This document shows, piece by piece, positions 23,771 to 32,886 of a stretch of 64,000 nt of DNA (positions are counted from its first letter, which is position 1; each line of letters begins with the position of its first letter). Under the pieces are notes generated by a model. The model was not told the DNA's origin and made no database searches. It was given only the letters and a program-made list of their open reading frames with translations. This DNA is from Streptomyces massasporeus. Its GTDB lineage: Bacteria; Actinomycetota; Actinomycetes; Streptomycetales; Streptomycetaceae. A program made the position numbers and the translations under genes. The stretch spans positions 100,259 to 164,258 of the forward strand of contig NZ_BMSE01000020.1 in the NCBI RefSeq assembly GCF_014648995.1, written 5' to 3'.

Positions 23771-25483
23771 ATGATCGAAGTACCGGACCTGGCCGTCGGC
23801 GCCCTCGCCCTCGGCACACTGTCCGCGTTCGCCCTCGGCGGCGGGCTGCTGCGCTCACGACGGCAACTGGCCGCGCAGCGCGCCAAGACGGCCGCGCTGC
23901 GGGCGCAACTCGACGGCACATCGCGGACGTTCACATCCGAGGTCGAGCATCTGGCGGCGCGGCGGCTGCCCGCCGCGGCCCGGCAGGCCGCACATTCCCA
24001 CGTCACCGTGCCGGGCCCGCTGAACCCGCAACTGGCCGGTTCGCCCCTGGGTTTCGCCCTGGAACAGGTCCTGAACGGGCTGCACGCCGAGTTGGCCGCG
24101 CAGCGCACCCGGATCGACGCGGCGGCGCAGGCCGGGATGCGCGGGGCCACCCGGGAGATCCAGGCGGCCCTGTACCGGCTGCAGGACGCCCTGCGCGGGC
24201 TGCAACAGCGCTACGACGATCCCGAGTTGGCGCAGACGCTGTTCGAGCTGGACCACGAGAACGAGCAGTCGCTGCGGCGCGCGCAGATCGCCGCCGTGGT
24301 GTGCGGGGCCTGGGTGGGGCTCGCCCGGGAGGAATCCCACCTGGTGGACGCGGTCACGGGTGGCCAGGCCCGGCTCGCGGGCTACCGGCGCGTCCGGGTC
24401 GCCAACCACCTGGACTCCGGTACGGCCCTGGTCTCCCACGCCGTCGAGCCGGTCGCCATCATCGTCGCCGAGCTCCTCGACAACGCGCTGCGGCACTCCG
24501 CGCCCGACACGGACGTCGTGGTCAATCTCGAGGCGGTCCACCACGGTGTCTGTGTCACCGTGGACGACGCCGGTCTGGGCATGACGCAGGACGAGCGGGC
24601 CCGGGCCCAGCGGATGGTCGCCGGTTCGGATCCGATCCTGCTGACCGAGCTCGGTGATCCGCCGCGCATGGGGCTCGCGGCCATCGGCCAGCTGACCCGG
24701 CAGTTCGATCTGTCCGTGGACGTGTCGTCCCCGTCGCCGTACGGCGGGGTGCGGGCGGTGCTGCGGGTCGACAGTCACCTGCTGACGCGCATCGACCCCG
24801 AGGAACTGCCCCCGGCGGCCAGCGCCCCGCGTTCGACCCGTAAGGCGGCCGTGCGGGGCTCGGGAAGCGGTTCCGGCACACCAAAGGGCTCGGGCGCCGG
24901 CCTGCCCGGGACGCCCCCCGCGCCCCGGCCCGTCACCGCCGCCCCACCCGTCGCCCCGCCGCACGAGCCCGAGTCCGTCGCCCCGCCGCACGAGCCCGAA
25001 CCCGCCCCGGCCGCCGAGTCCGACGGCTCCCGGCCGGCCGCCGAGCCCGGGAATCCCGAACCGCTCCCCACCGCCGCCACCGCCACCGCGAGCCAGGAGC
25101 ACGATCACGGCTACGGCTCGGAGCAGGACGCCGGCGACGACACCCCGGTCCCCGGTCACCACGGCCCGCGGGAGGGCGGCGGCCTCCCCCAGCGGCGTCG
25201 CCGCGGCCGCGCCACGAACTCGAGCGGCCCCGCCGCGGCCGAACCCGCGGCACCTCGCCGTCCCGCGGCCGAAGCGGCACCACAGCGCCGTCCCCGCCGC
25301 CCCGAGGAGTCCGCCGCCGCCCTCGGCGCCCTCCAGTCCGGCACCGCCGCGGCGCGTTCCGCCGCCGGGCCGAACACCACAGCCGTCCCAGCCGTATCTG
25401 ACGGTGCCCCGGCCGCGACCACGGCCGACGGGGCGTCCGAGGACACCGACAGCAACGACCACGAAGGGGGAACGGCTCGATGA
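23771..25483 (+). CDS. cvnA: Conservon sensor-like ATPase CvnA
   Basis: 570 residues. ATG 23771 begins MIEVPDLAVGALALG, a single membrane segment (about 7-27). A coiled region leads to a GHKL ATPase domain (about 225-335): N-box VAELLDNALRHS, then DDAGLGM and the G2 region RMGLAAIGQLTRQF. No phosphorylatable His box is seen, as usual for conservon CvnA. Residues 345-570 are a long Pro/Ala/Glu-rich tail with repeated APPHEPE. It would form a membrane complex with CvnB-D, resembling eukaryotic GPCR/G-protein modules. Stop overlaps cvnB (ATGA). Confidence 0.9.
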   Translation: MIEVPDLAVGALALGTLSAFALGGGLLRSRRQLAAQRAKTAALRAQLDGTSRTFTSEVEHLAARRLPAAARQAAHSHVTVPGPLNPQLAGSPLGFALEQVLNGLHAELAAQRTRIDAAAQAGMRGATREIQAALYRLQDALRGLQQRYDDPELAQTLFELDHENEQSLRRAQIAAVVCGAWVGLAREESHLVDAVTGGQARLAGYRRVRVANHLDSGTALVSHAVEPVAIIVAELLDNALRHSAPDTDVVVNLEAVHHGVCVTVDDAGLGMTQDERARAQRMVAGSDPILLTELGDPPRMGLAAIGQLTRQFDLSVDVSSPSPYGGVRAVLRVDSHLLTRIDPEELPPAASAPRSTRKAAVRGSGSGSGTPKGSGAGLPGTPPAPRPVTAAPPVAPPHEPESVAPPHEPEPAPAAESDGSRPAAEPGNPEPLPTAATATASQEHDHGYGSEQDAGDDTPVPGHHGPREGGGLPQRRRRGRATNSSGPAAAEPAAPRRPAAEAAPQRRPRRPEESAAALGALQSGTAAARSAAGPNTTAVPAVSDGAPAATTADGASEDTDSNDHEGGTAR

Positions 25484-25902
25484 CCAGCCGCGCAGCGGGG
25501 GACACGGCATGGGTGCTCGAACCGGTCCTGGAGGTGCCGCATGTCGTGGCCGCCGTCCTGCTCACCCGGGACGGGCTCGTCACCGGCTACACCGACGCGC
25601 TGTCGCGGCCGTCGGCCGAGCGGGTCGCGGCCATCACGAGCACCGTGCAGGGTGCCTGCCGTACCGCGGCGGCCGCGTTCGCCGACACCGACCGGGCCGA
25701 CATCCGGCAGGTCGTCATCGAGTCGGACCACGGCTATGTACTCATCGTGCCGACGGACCACGGCACCTGCGTCGCCGCCTACGGTGACCCCGAGGTGCGG
25801 CTCGACCTGCTCGCCCACCGGGTGCACTCGCAGGTGGCGCGGCTGGGCGAGAAGGCCATGGCCGCCGGGCCCCGAGGTGCCGACGGCGACACGCCGGCAT
25901 GA
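25480..25902 (+). CDS. cvnB: Conservon roadblock/LC7 protein CvnB
   Basis: 140 residues. Roadblock/LC7 fold: VVAAVLLTRDGLVTGYTDAL, then AAITSTVQGACRTAAAAF and VVIESDHGYVLIVPT. CvnB-type proteins bind and may regulate the conservon GTPase and bridge it to CvnA. It overlaps cvnA and cvnC by 4 bp each. Confidence 0.9.
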   Translation: MTSRAAGDTAWVLEPVLEVPHVVAAVLLTRDGLVTGYTDALSRPSAERVAAITSTVQGACRTAAAAFADTDRADIRQVVIESDHGYVLIVPTDHGTCVAAYGDPEVRLDLLAHRVHSQVARLGEKAMAAGPRGADGDTPA

Positions 25903-26261
25903 CCGGCCGCCGAGGCGGCCGTCCCCTGGTTCCCGCGTACCTGTCGACCGGCGGGGTGGCGCGGCCCAGCCGTGCCCATCTGGAGCGGCTGTCGGTCCTC
26001 ACCGGCAGCGGTGAGCAGGCCCCCGCGGACCTGCCCGCCGCACAGGCGGCCCTGCTGGAGGAGCTGGAGTACGGGTCACTGACGGTGCAGGAGGCCGCGG
26101 CCCTGCTGCGGCTGCCGGTCTCCGCGGTGCTCGTGCTGGCCGCCGACCTCCTCGACCGCGACCTGGTACTGGCCCGCGCGCCGATCCCGCCCGCCCGGCG
26201 CTTCGACCCCGACCTGCTGAAGAGAGTGGCCGATGGCCTCCGCGACCTCAAGCACCGTTGA
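25899..26261 (+). CDS. cvnC: Conservon DUF742 protein CvnC
   Basis: 120 residues. DUF742 pattern: RRGGRPLVPAYLSTGG, LSVLTG, then a winged-helix-like LLEELEYGSLTVQEAAALLRLPVSAVLVLAADLLDRDLV (read in segments), suggesting DNA or protein binding. It overlaps cvnB by 4 bp and cvnD by 29 bp. Confidence 0.9.
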   Translation: MTGRRGGRPLVPAYLSTGGVARPSRAHLERLSVLTGSGEQAPADLPAAQAALLEELEYGSLTVQEAAALLRLPVSAVLVLAADLLDRDLVLARAPIPPARRFDPDLLKRVADGLRDLKHR

Positions 26262-26859
26262 CGACCTTCCCGGCGCCACGGACGTCCACCTGCGCGACAC
26301 CGCCCAGGACTTGGTGAAGATCCTGGTCACCGGGCCGTTCGGGGTGGGCAAGACCACCCTGATCCGCTCGGTCTCCGAGATCCGCCCGCTGCACACGGAG
26401 GAGCAGCTCACCGAGGCGTCCGCGCAGGTCGACGATCTCGCCGGCGTACGGGACAAGTCGACCACCACGGTCGCCATCGACTTCGGCCGGATCAGCCTGC
26501 CGGGCGACGTCGTGCTGTACCTGTTCGGCACGCCCGGCCAGGAGCGGTTCCGGTCGCTGTGGGACGACATCGCCTACGGGGCGCTCGGCGCGCTCGTCCT
26601 GGTGGACGCCCGCCGGATCGACGCCTCGTTCGACGTGCTGGGGCTGGTGGAGGAGACCGGGCTGCCGTACGCCGTCGCCTTCAACACCTTCCCGGACGCG
26701 CCCCGCCACCACACGCCCGAGCAGGTGCGCGCCGCCCTCGACCTGGAGCCCACGACCCCGATGGTGACCTGCGACGCGCGGGAGGCGAACTCCTCGATCG
26801 ACGCCCTGCTCGCGCTGGTGCAGCACCTGATCGACCACCACCCCCCGGAGCCCCGGTGA
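26233..26859 (+). CDS. cvnD: Conservon small GTPase CvnD
   Basis: 208 residues. G1 P-loop TGPFGVGKTTL (33-43), switch region with TTTVAIDFGR, and G3 as FGTPGQERFRSLW. The G4 NKxD motif is replaced by NTFP (FNTFPDAPRH), so nucleotide specificity may rely on other contacts. It is the GTPase switch of the conservon, probably membrane-recruited through CvnA/B. It overlaps cvnC by 29 bp and the P450 gene by 4 bp, so all six genes are coupled. Confidence 0.9.
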   Translation: MASATSSTVDDLPGATDVHLRDTAQDLVKILVTGPFGVGKTTLIRSVSEIRPLHTEEQLTEASAQVDDLAGVRDKSTTTVAIDFGRISLPGDVVLYLFGTPGQERFRSLWDDIAYGALGALVLVDARRIDASFDVLGLVEETGLPYAVAFNTFPDAPRHHTPEQVRAALDLEPTTPMVTCDAREANSSIDALLALVQHLIDHHPPEPR

Positions 26860-28094
26860 CCCACCCGTCCCCCGCCGAGCAGGCCTTCTCCCTCGCGGCA
26901 CCCGTCCGCCTGTGGGAGGACGGCTTCGCCCGCGACCCCCACCCCTACTACGCCGCCCTGCGCGCCCACGGCCCGGTCGGCTGGGCGGAACTCGCCCCCG
27001 GTGTCCCGGCGTACGTCGTCACCGACCGGCGGGCGGCGCTGGAGCTGCTGCACGACACGGAGACGTTCTCGCACGATCCCCGGCCGTGGGAGGCGACCGT
27101 CCCCGACGACTCGCCGGTGCTCGGCATGATGCGCTGGCGGCCCAACACCCTGTTCGCGGACGGCGGCGCCCACCTGCGCTACCGCACCTCGCTGATCGAC
27201 GCCTTCGACCTGGTGGAACCGCACGATCTGCGGGCCAGGGTGCACCGGGCGGTGCACCTGCTGGTGAGCCGGATCGGGCCGCGTGGCGAGGCCGACCTGG
27301 TGGGCGACTTCACCCGGCCGCTGATGGCGCTGGTGTTCAACAGCCTGTTCGGGCTGCCGGACAGCGCGAGCGAGCGGCTCGACGCCGCGCTGGGCAAACT
27401 GATCGAGGGCGGTGCCCAGGCCGCCCGGGGCGAGGCCGAGTTCGGCGGGTACGTGCTGGAGCTGATCGCCGCCAAGAGCGAGCTGCGGGGCGACGACCTG
27501 CCGAGCTGGCTGCTGGACCATCCGGCGGGGCTGACCCCCGAGGAGGTCACCTGGCAGGTGTTCCTCACCCTCGGCGCCGGGCACGAGCCGACGGCCAACC
27601 TGGTGTCCAACGCGCTCTCCCGGATCCTCGGCAACCCGGCCTACTACTCGACGCTGACCAGCGGCGCCCGCCCTGTGACGGACGCGGTGCTGGAGGTCCT
27701 GCACCACGAGACACCGCTCGCCAACTACGGCATCCACTACGCCCGTACGCCCGTCACCTTCCACGGCGTGTGGATCAGGGCCGCGGTGCCGGTGGTGATC
27801 TCCTACGGGGCGCTCGCCGAGGCCGCCGAGCGGGAGCGCGGCACGGACCGCCACCCGTCCGACGCCTCGCACCTGTCCTGGTCGGCGGGCCCGCACGCCT
27901 GTCCGGTCAAGCAGCACACGCTGCTCATCGCCACCGAGGCGATCGAACGGCTCACCCAGTGGCTGCCCGACCTCGAACCCGTGCTGCCCCGCGAGCGCCT
28001 GACGTGGCGGCCCGGTCCGTTCCACCGCTCGCTGACGGCGCTGCCCGTCCGTTTCAGCCCCCGCTCCCCCGACCAGCCAGGAGGACGACCGTGA
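26856..28094 (+). CDS. Cytochrome P450, CYP157-like, without ExxR motif
   Basis: 412 residues from GTG 26856. I-helix AGHEPT and the haem-ligand motif SAGPHACPV are present, but the normally invariant ExxR of the K-helix reads EVLHHETP. CYP157 members tied to conservons are known to lack ExxR. The Gly after the haem Cys region is also replaced by Val. It may bind haem and serve as a partner of the following P450 rather than act alone. Start overlaps cvnD, stop overlaps the next gene (GTGA). Confidence 0.85.
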   Translation: MTHPSPAEQAFSLAAPVRLWEDGFARDPHPYYAALRAHGPVGWAELAPGVPAYVVTDRRAALELLHDTETFSHDPRPWEATVPDDSPVLGMMRWRPNTLFADGGAHLRYRTSLIDAFDLVEPHDLRARVHRAVHLLVSRIGPRGEADLVGDFTRPLMALVFNSLFGLPDSASERLDAALGKLIEGGAQAARGEAEFGGYVLELIAAKSELRGDDLPSWLLDHPAGLTPEEVTWQVFLTLGAGHEPTANLVSNALSRILGNPAYYSTLTSGARPVTDAVLEVLHHETPLANYGIHYARTPVTFHGVWIRAAVPVVISYGALAEAAERERGTDRHPSDASHLSWSAGPHACPVKQHTLLIATEAIERLTQWLPDLEPVLPRERLTWRPGPFHRSLTALPVRFSPRSPDQPGGRP

Positions 28095-29317
28095 CCGTCA
28101 CCGACCGCATCGCTCTGGACCCGTTCGGCGCCGACATCGCCGCCGAGAGCGCCCGGTTGCGCACCCTCGGCCCGATCGTGCCCGTGGAGCTGCCCGGCGG
28201 CATCCCCGCCTGGGCGCCCACGCGCTACGGCACGCTGAAGGAGCTCATCCTCGACCCCCGGGTCAGCAGGGACCCGCGGCTGCACTGGCGGCTGTGGCCC
28301 GAGATCGGCGAACACCCCTCCTGGGGCTGGATCCTCGGCTGGGTCGGCGTGGTCAACATGCTCTCCACCTACGGCCCGGACCACACCCGGCTGCGCAAGC
28401 TGGTCGCGCCCAGCTTCACGCACCGGCGCACCGAGGCGATGCGGCCCCGGGTGGAGGCGATCACGTCGGAGCTGCTGGCCGCGCTGGAGGCGGCCGACGG
28501 CGAGGTCGTCGACGTGAAGGCGGGCCTCGCCCATCCGCTGCCGATGCGGATGATCTGCGAACTGATGGGCGTGCCGGACGCGTTGTGGGAGGACACCGGC
28601 CGGCTCATCGCGGCCATCATGGACACCACCGACCCGAGCCCGGAGCACGCGGCGTCCGTGCAGCGGCAGATCGGGACGGTGCTGCCCGCGCTGATCGCCC
28701 ACCGGGCCGAGCACCCCGGGGACGACATCACGACCGAGCTGATCCGGGTCCGCGACGAGGACGGCGACCGGCTGAGTGACGAGGAGCTGCTGTACACGCT
28801 GCTGCTGGTGATCGGCGCCGGGTTCGAGACCACCGTGAACCTCATCGGCAACGCGATCGTGGCCCTGCTGCGCCACCCCGAGCAGCTGGCCGCCGTACGC
28901 GCCGGGAAGATCGGCTGGGACGCCGTCGTGGACGAGACGCTGCGCGCCCACCCGTCGATCGCGTCGCTGCCGCTGCGGTTCGCCGTCACCGACCTCACCG
29001 TCGGGGACGTCACGATCCCGGCGGGCGACGCCATCATCACCACCTACGCCGCCGCCGGACTCGACCCCGAGCACTACGGGCCGGACGCCGACCGGTTCGA
29101 TGCCGCGCGCGCCGCCGACGACCATCTGTCGTTCGGGATCGGTGTCCACCGCTGCATCGGGGCACCACTGGCCCGGCTGGAAGCCCTCACCGCGCTGCCC
29201 GCGCTGTTCGAACGGTTCCCCGGCCTGCGCCTGGCCGAGGGGGACGGGGGCCTGCGGCAGGTGCCGTCGTTCATCGCGTTCGGCTGGCAGGAGATCCCGG
29301 TGCGGCTGCGGGGCTGA
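28091..29317 (+). CDS. Cytochrome P450, CYP154-like
   Basis: 408 residues from GTG 28091. All P450 landmarks are present: I-helix IGAGFETT, K-helix ETLR, and FGIGVHRCIGAPLAR carrying the axial Cys. CYP154 members follow CYP157 in many Streptomyces conservons and oxidise hydrophobic small molecules; a ferredoxin partner is not encoded nearby. Probably the catalytically competent member of the pair. Confidence 0.9.
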   Translation: MTVTDRIALDPFGADIAAESARLRTLGPIVPVELPGGIPAWAPTRYGTLKELILDPRVSRDPRLHWRLWPEIGEHPSWGWILGWVGVVNMLSTYGPDHTRLRKLVAPSFTHRRTEAMRPRVEAITSELLAALEAADGEVVDVKAGLAHPLPMRMICELMGVPDALWEDTGRLIAAIMDTTDPSPEHAASVQRQIGTVLPALIAHRAEHPGDDITTELIRVRDEDGDRLSDEELLYTLLLVIGAGFETTVNLIGNAIVALLRHPEQLAAVRAGKIGWDAVVDETLRAHPSIASLPLRFAVTDLTVGDVTIPAGDAIITTYAAAGLDPEHYGPDADRFDAARAADDHLSFGIGVHRCIGAPLARLEALTALPALFERFPGLRLAEGDGGLRQVPSFIAFGWQEIPVRLRG

Positions 29318-29549
29318 CGCCATCTGGGGCACGCCGCCTCGCAGGGGCGGCGCACGGGAGCGCGACCGGTCCCCCGTTCCGGTCGTGCCCCCGCGGTAGT
29401 TGAACTTACGTCCATGGCCGAGCCCTTGTGAACCGTGTCGATGCCCGCTACACGCTCAGCAGGGCTCACCCGTGCACAGCTGAGTCCGGATGGCCCGGTT
29501 TCGTCCCGCCCGGACCAGGCCAACCGGTTGCCCGAGAGGCAAAACAGTC

Positions 29550-31043
29550 TCACGCGGGACGGCGGAAGTCCGGCACGTCGAGGTCGCCCACGGCCAGGTG
29601 GGCCAGCACGACCTCGTAGAGATCGGTGCCCGCGGCGAGCAGCTGGCGCTCCAGGACGGGTTCGGCGCTGCGGACGTGTTCGCGCACGGTCTGGGCGTGC
29701 ACACCGAGGGCCTGCGCGGCCCGCTCGGCGTTTCCGCCGACGGCGATCCAGGTGCGCAGCGTCCGGCGCGGGTTCCTGGCGTCGGCGTCCAGCCGGCTCA
29801 GCAGGTCCTGCGCCCAGGTGCGGACGCCGGGGCCGGACAGCAGGTCGGCGAGCCGCAGCCCCGGGTCGTCGGTGCCGTCGTCGGACCGGGCGTCGGTCAG
29901 GCCGATCTGGGTGTTGAGCGCCAGGTGGACGACCGCCCGGACCGTGAGGTCGGCGAAGTCCGTGCCGAGCAGCGTCTCGACGCGTTCCATGCGGGCGCGG
30001 ACGGTGTTGCGGCTGACTCCGAGGACCTTGGCGGCGTTGACGGCGGTGAACTCCAGGCCGAGCCGGTTGGTGGCGAGGAGTTCGGCGCGGGTGTGGTGCG
30101 GCAGGGTGTCGAGCGGGCGCAGCACCCGGGACGTCCAGCCGCGCAGCGCCACCGGGTCCATGAGGCGCTCGGGGTGGGTGCGCTCGGCGTAGACGGCCGT
30201 CTTGTCGGGCCGGAAGTGCGCGACGGCCAGGGCGCTGACGGCCTGCCCGTAGGCGGTGGCGGTCCGGGCGAGGCTCTGCCGGACGCTGCCGCCGAGGAAG
30301 AGGTCCGGATGCCGTCCCACCAGGGACCGCAGGGCGTCCCCCGTGGCCTCCCGGGGGCTGACGACGATCACGTGCCCGTCCATGGCGGGGCAGCGCACGA
30401 CCAGGGCCTCCTCCCGGGTGCTGTCCAGGCACTCCTCGGCGACGCGGTCGCGGTCGGCGGGAGCGGACTCGACGACGTACACGCACGCCGTCTCGGCGTC
30501 GAGGAGGCCGGGCCAGAGTCCGGCGGCGACGCGGCGGGCCGCGATGGTGTCCTCGACCATCAGCAGTTGCAGGATCGCCAGGCGCAGGTCGGCGGTGGCC
30601 CGGCGCAGCCGCTGCCCGGCCGCGGTCGACTCACCCGCCGCCAGCAGCAGCTCGATCACCTGGGCGGTGTGCGTGACGACCTCGGAGGCCCGCCGGTCGA
30701 AGGGGTCCTGCCGGGAGACGGCCAGCACGCAGGTGTGGGACGGGTGCTCCACCCCGACCAGACGCAAGTGGCGCTCCCGGCTCTCCCAGGCCGCGGAGGC
30801 GAGCCGGCCGGCGGTGATGTCCGTGACCAGGTCCTCGTCCAGGGGCAGCCGGTTTCCGGCGAGGAGGTTCCCGGCGGCGTCCTGCAGGGCCACGGTCGCG
30901 CCCACGGTACCGGCGAGCCAGGCGACGACCCTGCGGACGTCGCGCCCCGCCGGACGCAGGTGCTCCAGCAGTTCCTCCGCCCATGCCGGATCCGTGCCGG
31001 CCTGCGTCTCCCGCTGCCGGTTGTCGTCCTCTCGGCCTGTCAC
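29550..31043 (-). CDS. PucR-type transcription regulator with two C-terminal HTH segments
   Basis: 497 residues from GTG 31043. The N-terminal 150 residues look like a GAF/sensor region (GATVALQDAAGNLLAGNRLP, HPSHTCVLAV). Two PucR-like HTH segments follow: NAAKVLGVSRNTVRARMERV (about 350) and NAERAAQALGVHAQTVREHV (about 440). The ligand is unknown. It faces the threonylcarbamoyl-AMP synthase gene; an inverted repeat 47 bp upstream of its start could be its own operator. Confidence 0.8.
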   Translation of the reverse strand: MTGREDDNRQRETQAGTDPAWAEELLEHLRPAGRDVRRVVAWLAGTVGATVALQDAAGNLLAGNRLPLDEDLVTDITAGRLASAAWESRERHLRLVGVEHPSHTCVLAVSRQDPFDRRASEVVTHTAQVIELLLAAGESTAAGQRLRRATADLRLAILQLLMVEDTIAARRVAAGLWPGLLDAETACVYVVESAPADRDRVAEECLDSTREEALVVRCPAMDGHVIVVSPREATGDALRSLVGRHPDLFLGGSVRQSLARTATAYGQAVSALAVAHFRPDKTAVYAERTHPERLMDPVALRGWTSRVLRPLDTLPHHTRAELLATNRLGLEFTAVNAAKVLGVSRNTVRARMERVETLLGTDFADLTVRAVVHLALNTQIGLTDARSDDGTDDPGLRLADLLSGPGVRTWAQDLLSRLDADARNPRRTLRTWIAVGGNAERAAQALGVHAQTVREHVRSAEPVLERQLLAAGTDLYEVVLAHLAVGDLDVPDFRRPA

Positions 31044-31089
31044 CTCGGCCTTCCCCTCGCTCCTCGCGCCGCCTCCGGCGCACCGGTCG

Positions 31090-31109
31090 GGGACGTTACC
31101 TCACGTCCC
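31090..31109. promoter_or_regulatory. Inverted repeat upstream of PucR-type gene
   Basis: GGGACGT-TACCTC-ACGTCCC: perfect 7-bp arms, 6-nt spacer, between divergent genes. Operator candidate. Confidence 0.4.
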
Positions 31110-31214
31110 TGAGGCCCTCGCCCCGGCCGGACGCGGGGAGGGACGGGGGCCCGCGTCCGCGGGCCCGGCCCCCTCCTGCTCCGCCGACCCGCACCGGCGG
31201 CATAAGCTCGGCGG

Positions 31215-31835
31215 ATGGCGAAGTACTACGACGTGCACCCCGACAACCCCCAGCCCCGCACCATCGGCCAGATCGCCGACAGCATCCGTGCCGACGCTCT
31301 TGTCGCCTACCCCACGGACTCCTGCTACGCACTGGGCTGCCGCCTCGGCAGCCGGGACGGCATCGACCGGATCCGTACGATCCGCAAGCTGGACGACCGG
31401 CACCACTTCACCCTGGTGTGCCAGGACTTCGCGCAGCTCGGCCAGTTCGTGCGGATCGACAACGACGTGTTCCGCGCGATCAAGGCGTCGACGCCCGGCA
31501 GCTACACGTTCATCCTGCCCGCGACGAAGGAGGTGCCGCGCATGCTGCAGCACCCCAAGAAGAAGACGGTCGGCGTGCGCATCCCCGACCATGTCGTCAC
31601 CCAGGCCCTGCTCGCGGAGCTCGGCGAGCCGCTGCTGTCCAGCACCCTGCTGCTGCCCGGCGAGGAGGAGCCGATGACGCAGGGCTGGGAGATCAAGGAC
31701 CTGCTCGACCACGTGCTGGACGGGGTGGTCGACTCCGGTGACTGCGGTACCGAGCCGACGACGGTCGTCGACTTCTCCGGCGGGGAGGCCGAGATCGTGC
31801 GGTACGGCGCGGGGGACGCCTCACGGTTCGAGTAG
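31215..31835 (+). CDS. L-threonylcarbamoyladenylate synthase (Sua5/YciO/YrdC family)
   Basis: 206 residues. YrdC-fold motifs: ALVAYPTDSCYALGCRL (28-44), IRKLDDRHHFTLVCQD (KR-x-x-x-H-like), PGSYTFILPATKEVP and VGVRIPDH, then LLSSTLLLPG. The enzyme makes threonylcarbamoyl-AMP for t6A37 of tRNA. The chain lacks the extra C-terminal Sua5 domain and looks like the YciO branch, so it may be a second, non-essential paralogue. A hairpin follows the stop. Confidence 0.85.
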   Translation: MAKYYDVHPDNPQPRTIGQIADSIRADALVAYPTDSCYALGCRLGSRDGIDRIRTIRKLDDRHHFTLVCQDFAQLGQFVRIDNDVFRAIKASTPGSYTFILPATKEVPRMLQHPKKKTVGVRIPDHVVTQALLAELGEPLLSSTLLLPGEEEPMTQGWEIKDLLDHVLDGVVDSGDCGTEPTTVVDFSGGEAEIVRYGAGDASRFE

Positions 31836-31879
31836 ACGGTAAAGCGGGAACCAAGGGTCGTTCACGGTTCAACCACGTG

Positions 31880-31904
31880 CCGGGGGTGGGCGAAATACCC
31901 CCGG
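31880..31904 (+). terminator. Probable terminator hairpin
   Basis: CCGGGGGT / ACCCCCGG, 8-bp perfect stem, 9-nt loop, 45 bp after the synthase stop. No T-run. Confidence 0.5.
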
Positions 31905-32009
31905 AACGGGCGTGCCACGATGAGCGTGATCCGCCCGGTCACGCACGCGGACGGGTTCCTGGCCCCCGCCCCCGCAGAGCCCCCACCCCCGCAGAGAGGC
32001 AGCCCAGCC

Positions 32010-32765
32010 ATGACCGCCGTACAGGGAACCGCCGTCGACATCCCCACCGCGGACGGCACCGCCGACGCGTATCTGGCCCACCCCGACGACGGGGCCGCCC
32101 ACCCGGCGGTCCTGGTCTTCATGGACGCCTTCGGACTGCGCCCGCAACCGCGGTCCATGGCCGACCGGCTGGCCGCCGAGGGCTACACGGTGCTGGTGCC
32201 GAACCTGTTCCACCGGCACGGTCGCGCCCCGCTGTTCGACCTGCCCGAGTTCATCGACCCGGGGGCCCGCCCGGAGATATTCGAGCGCATCGTCCCGGTC
32301 ATGCAGGCCCTGACGCCCGACCTGGCGATGCGGGACGCCGGCGCGTATCTGGGCTGGCTGGACGGGCACCCGGCCGTGGCCGACGGCCCGGTCGCGCTGA
32401 CCGGCTACTGCATGGGCGCCCGCCTCTCGCTGCTCACCGCCGGCACCTACCCGGAGCGGGTCGCCGCCGCGGCCGGATTCCACGGCGGGCGGCTGGCCAC
32501 GGACACCCCGGACAGCCCTCACCTGGTGGCCGGCAAGGTCACCGCCGAGCTGTACTTCGGCCACGCCGACCAGGACCCCTCCCTGCCCGAGGAGCAGATC
32601 GAGCGCCTGGAGGCCGCCCTGACGGCCGCCGGCGTCCGCCACCGGTGCGAGGTGTACACGGGCGCGCCCCACGGTTTCACGCAGGCCGACACCGCGTCGT
32701 ACCACCAGGAGGGCGACGAGCGGCACTGGTCGGCGCTGCTCGACCTGCTGAAGCGCACATTCTGA
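32010..32765 (+). CDS. Dienelactone hydrolase-family protein
   Basis: 251 residues. ATG 32010 is chosen (GAGAGG upstream); an earlier in-frame start would add a Pro-rich tail. Alpha/beta hydrolase with Cys nucleophile in GYCMGAR (about 130), Asp in GHADQDPSL and His in PHGFT, the Cys-Asp-His triad of dienelactone hydrolases. These open lactones in chloroaromatic breakdown, but most Streptomyces members have unknown substrates. Cytoplasmic, no obvious operon partners. Confidence 0.88.
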   Translation: MTAVQGTAVDIPTADGTADAYLAHPDDGAAHPAVLVFMDAFGLRPQPRSMADRLAAEGYTVLVPNLFHRHGRAPLFDLPEFIDPGARPEIFERIVPVMQALTPDLAMRDAGAYLGWLDGHPAVADGPVALTGYCMGARLSLLTAGTYPERVAAAAGFHGGRLATDTPDSPHLVAGKVTAELYFGHADQDPSLPEEQIERLEAALTAAGVRHRCEVYTGAPHGFTQADTASYHQEGDERHWSALLDLLKRTF

Positions 32766-32817
32766 CGCCAATCGGCCCCCTGGGAACGCGCGTTGACGGC
32801 CTACCGACGGTAAGGGC

Positions 32818-32847
32818 TTGCTTTCCCGTGATCCCTGCGCGTAGACC
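32818..32847 (+). promoter_or_regulatory. Promoter candidate for MHYT gene
   Basis: TTGCTT (32818-32823), 18 nt, TAGACC (32842-32847), 39 bp before the start codon. A fair match to a housekeeping-type Streptomyces promoter. Confidence 0.4.
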
Positions 32848-32886
32848 TTGCTGAAAACCAGCCAGGACTCTGGGGGGAGTTGGCTC

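Noticed and set aside
31147..31166. Hairpin GGGCCCGCG/CGCGGGCCC as terminator
   Set aside because: It lies between divergent starts, where no transcript should end; kept only as a GC-rich stem.
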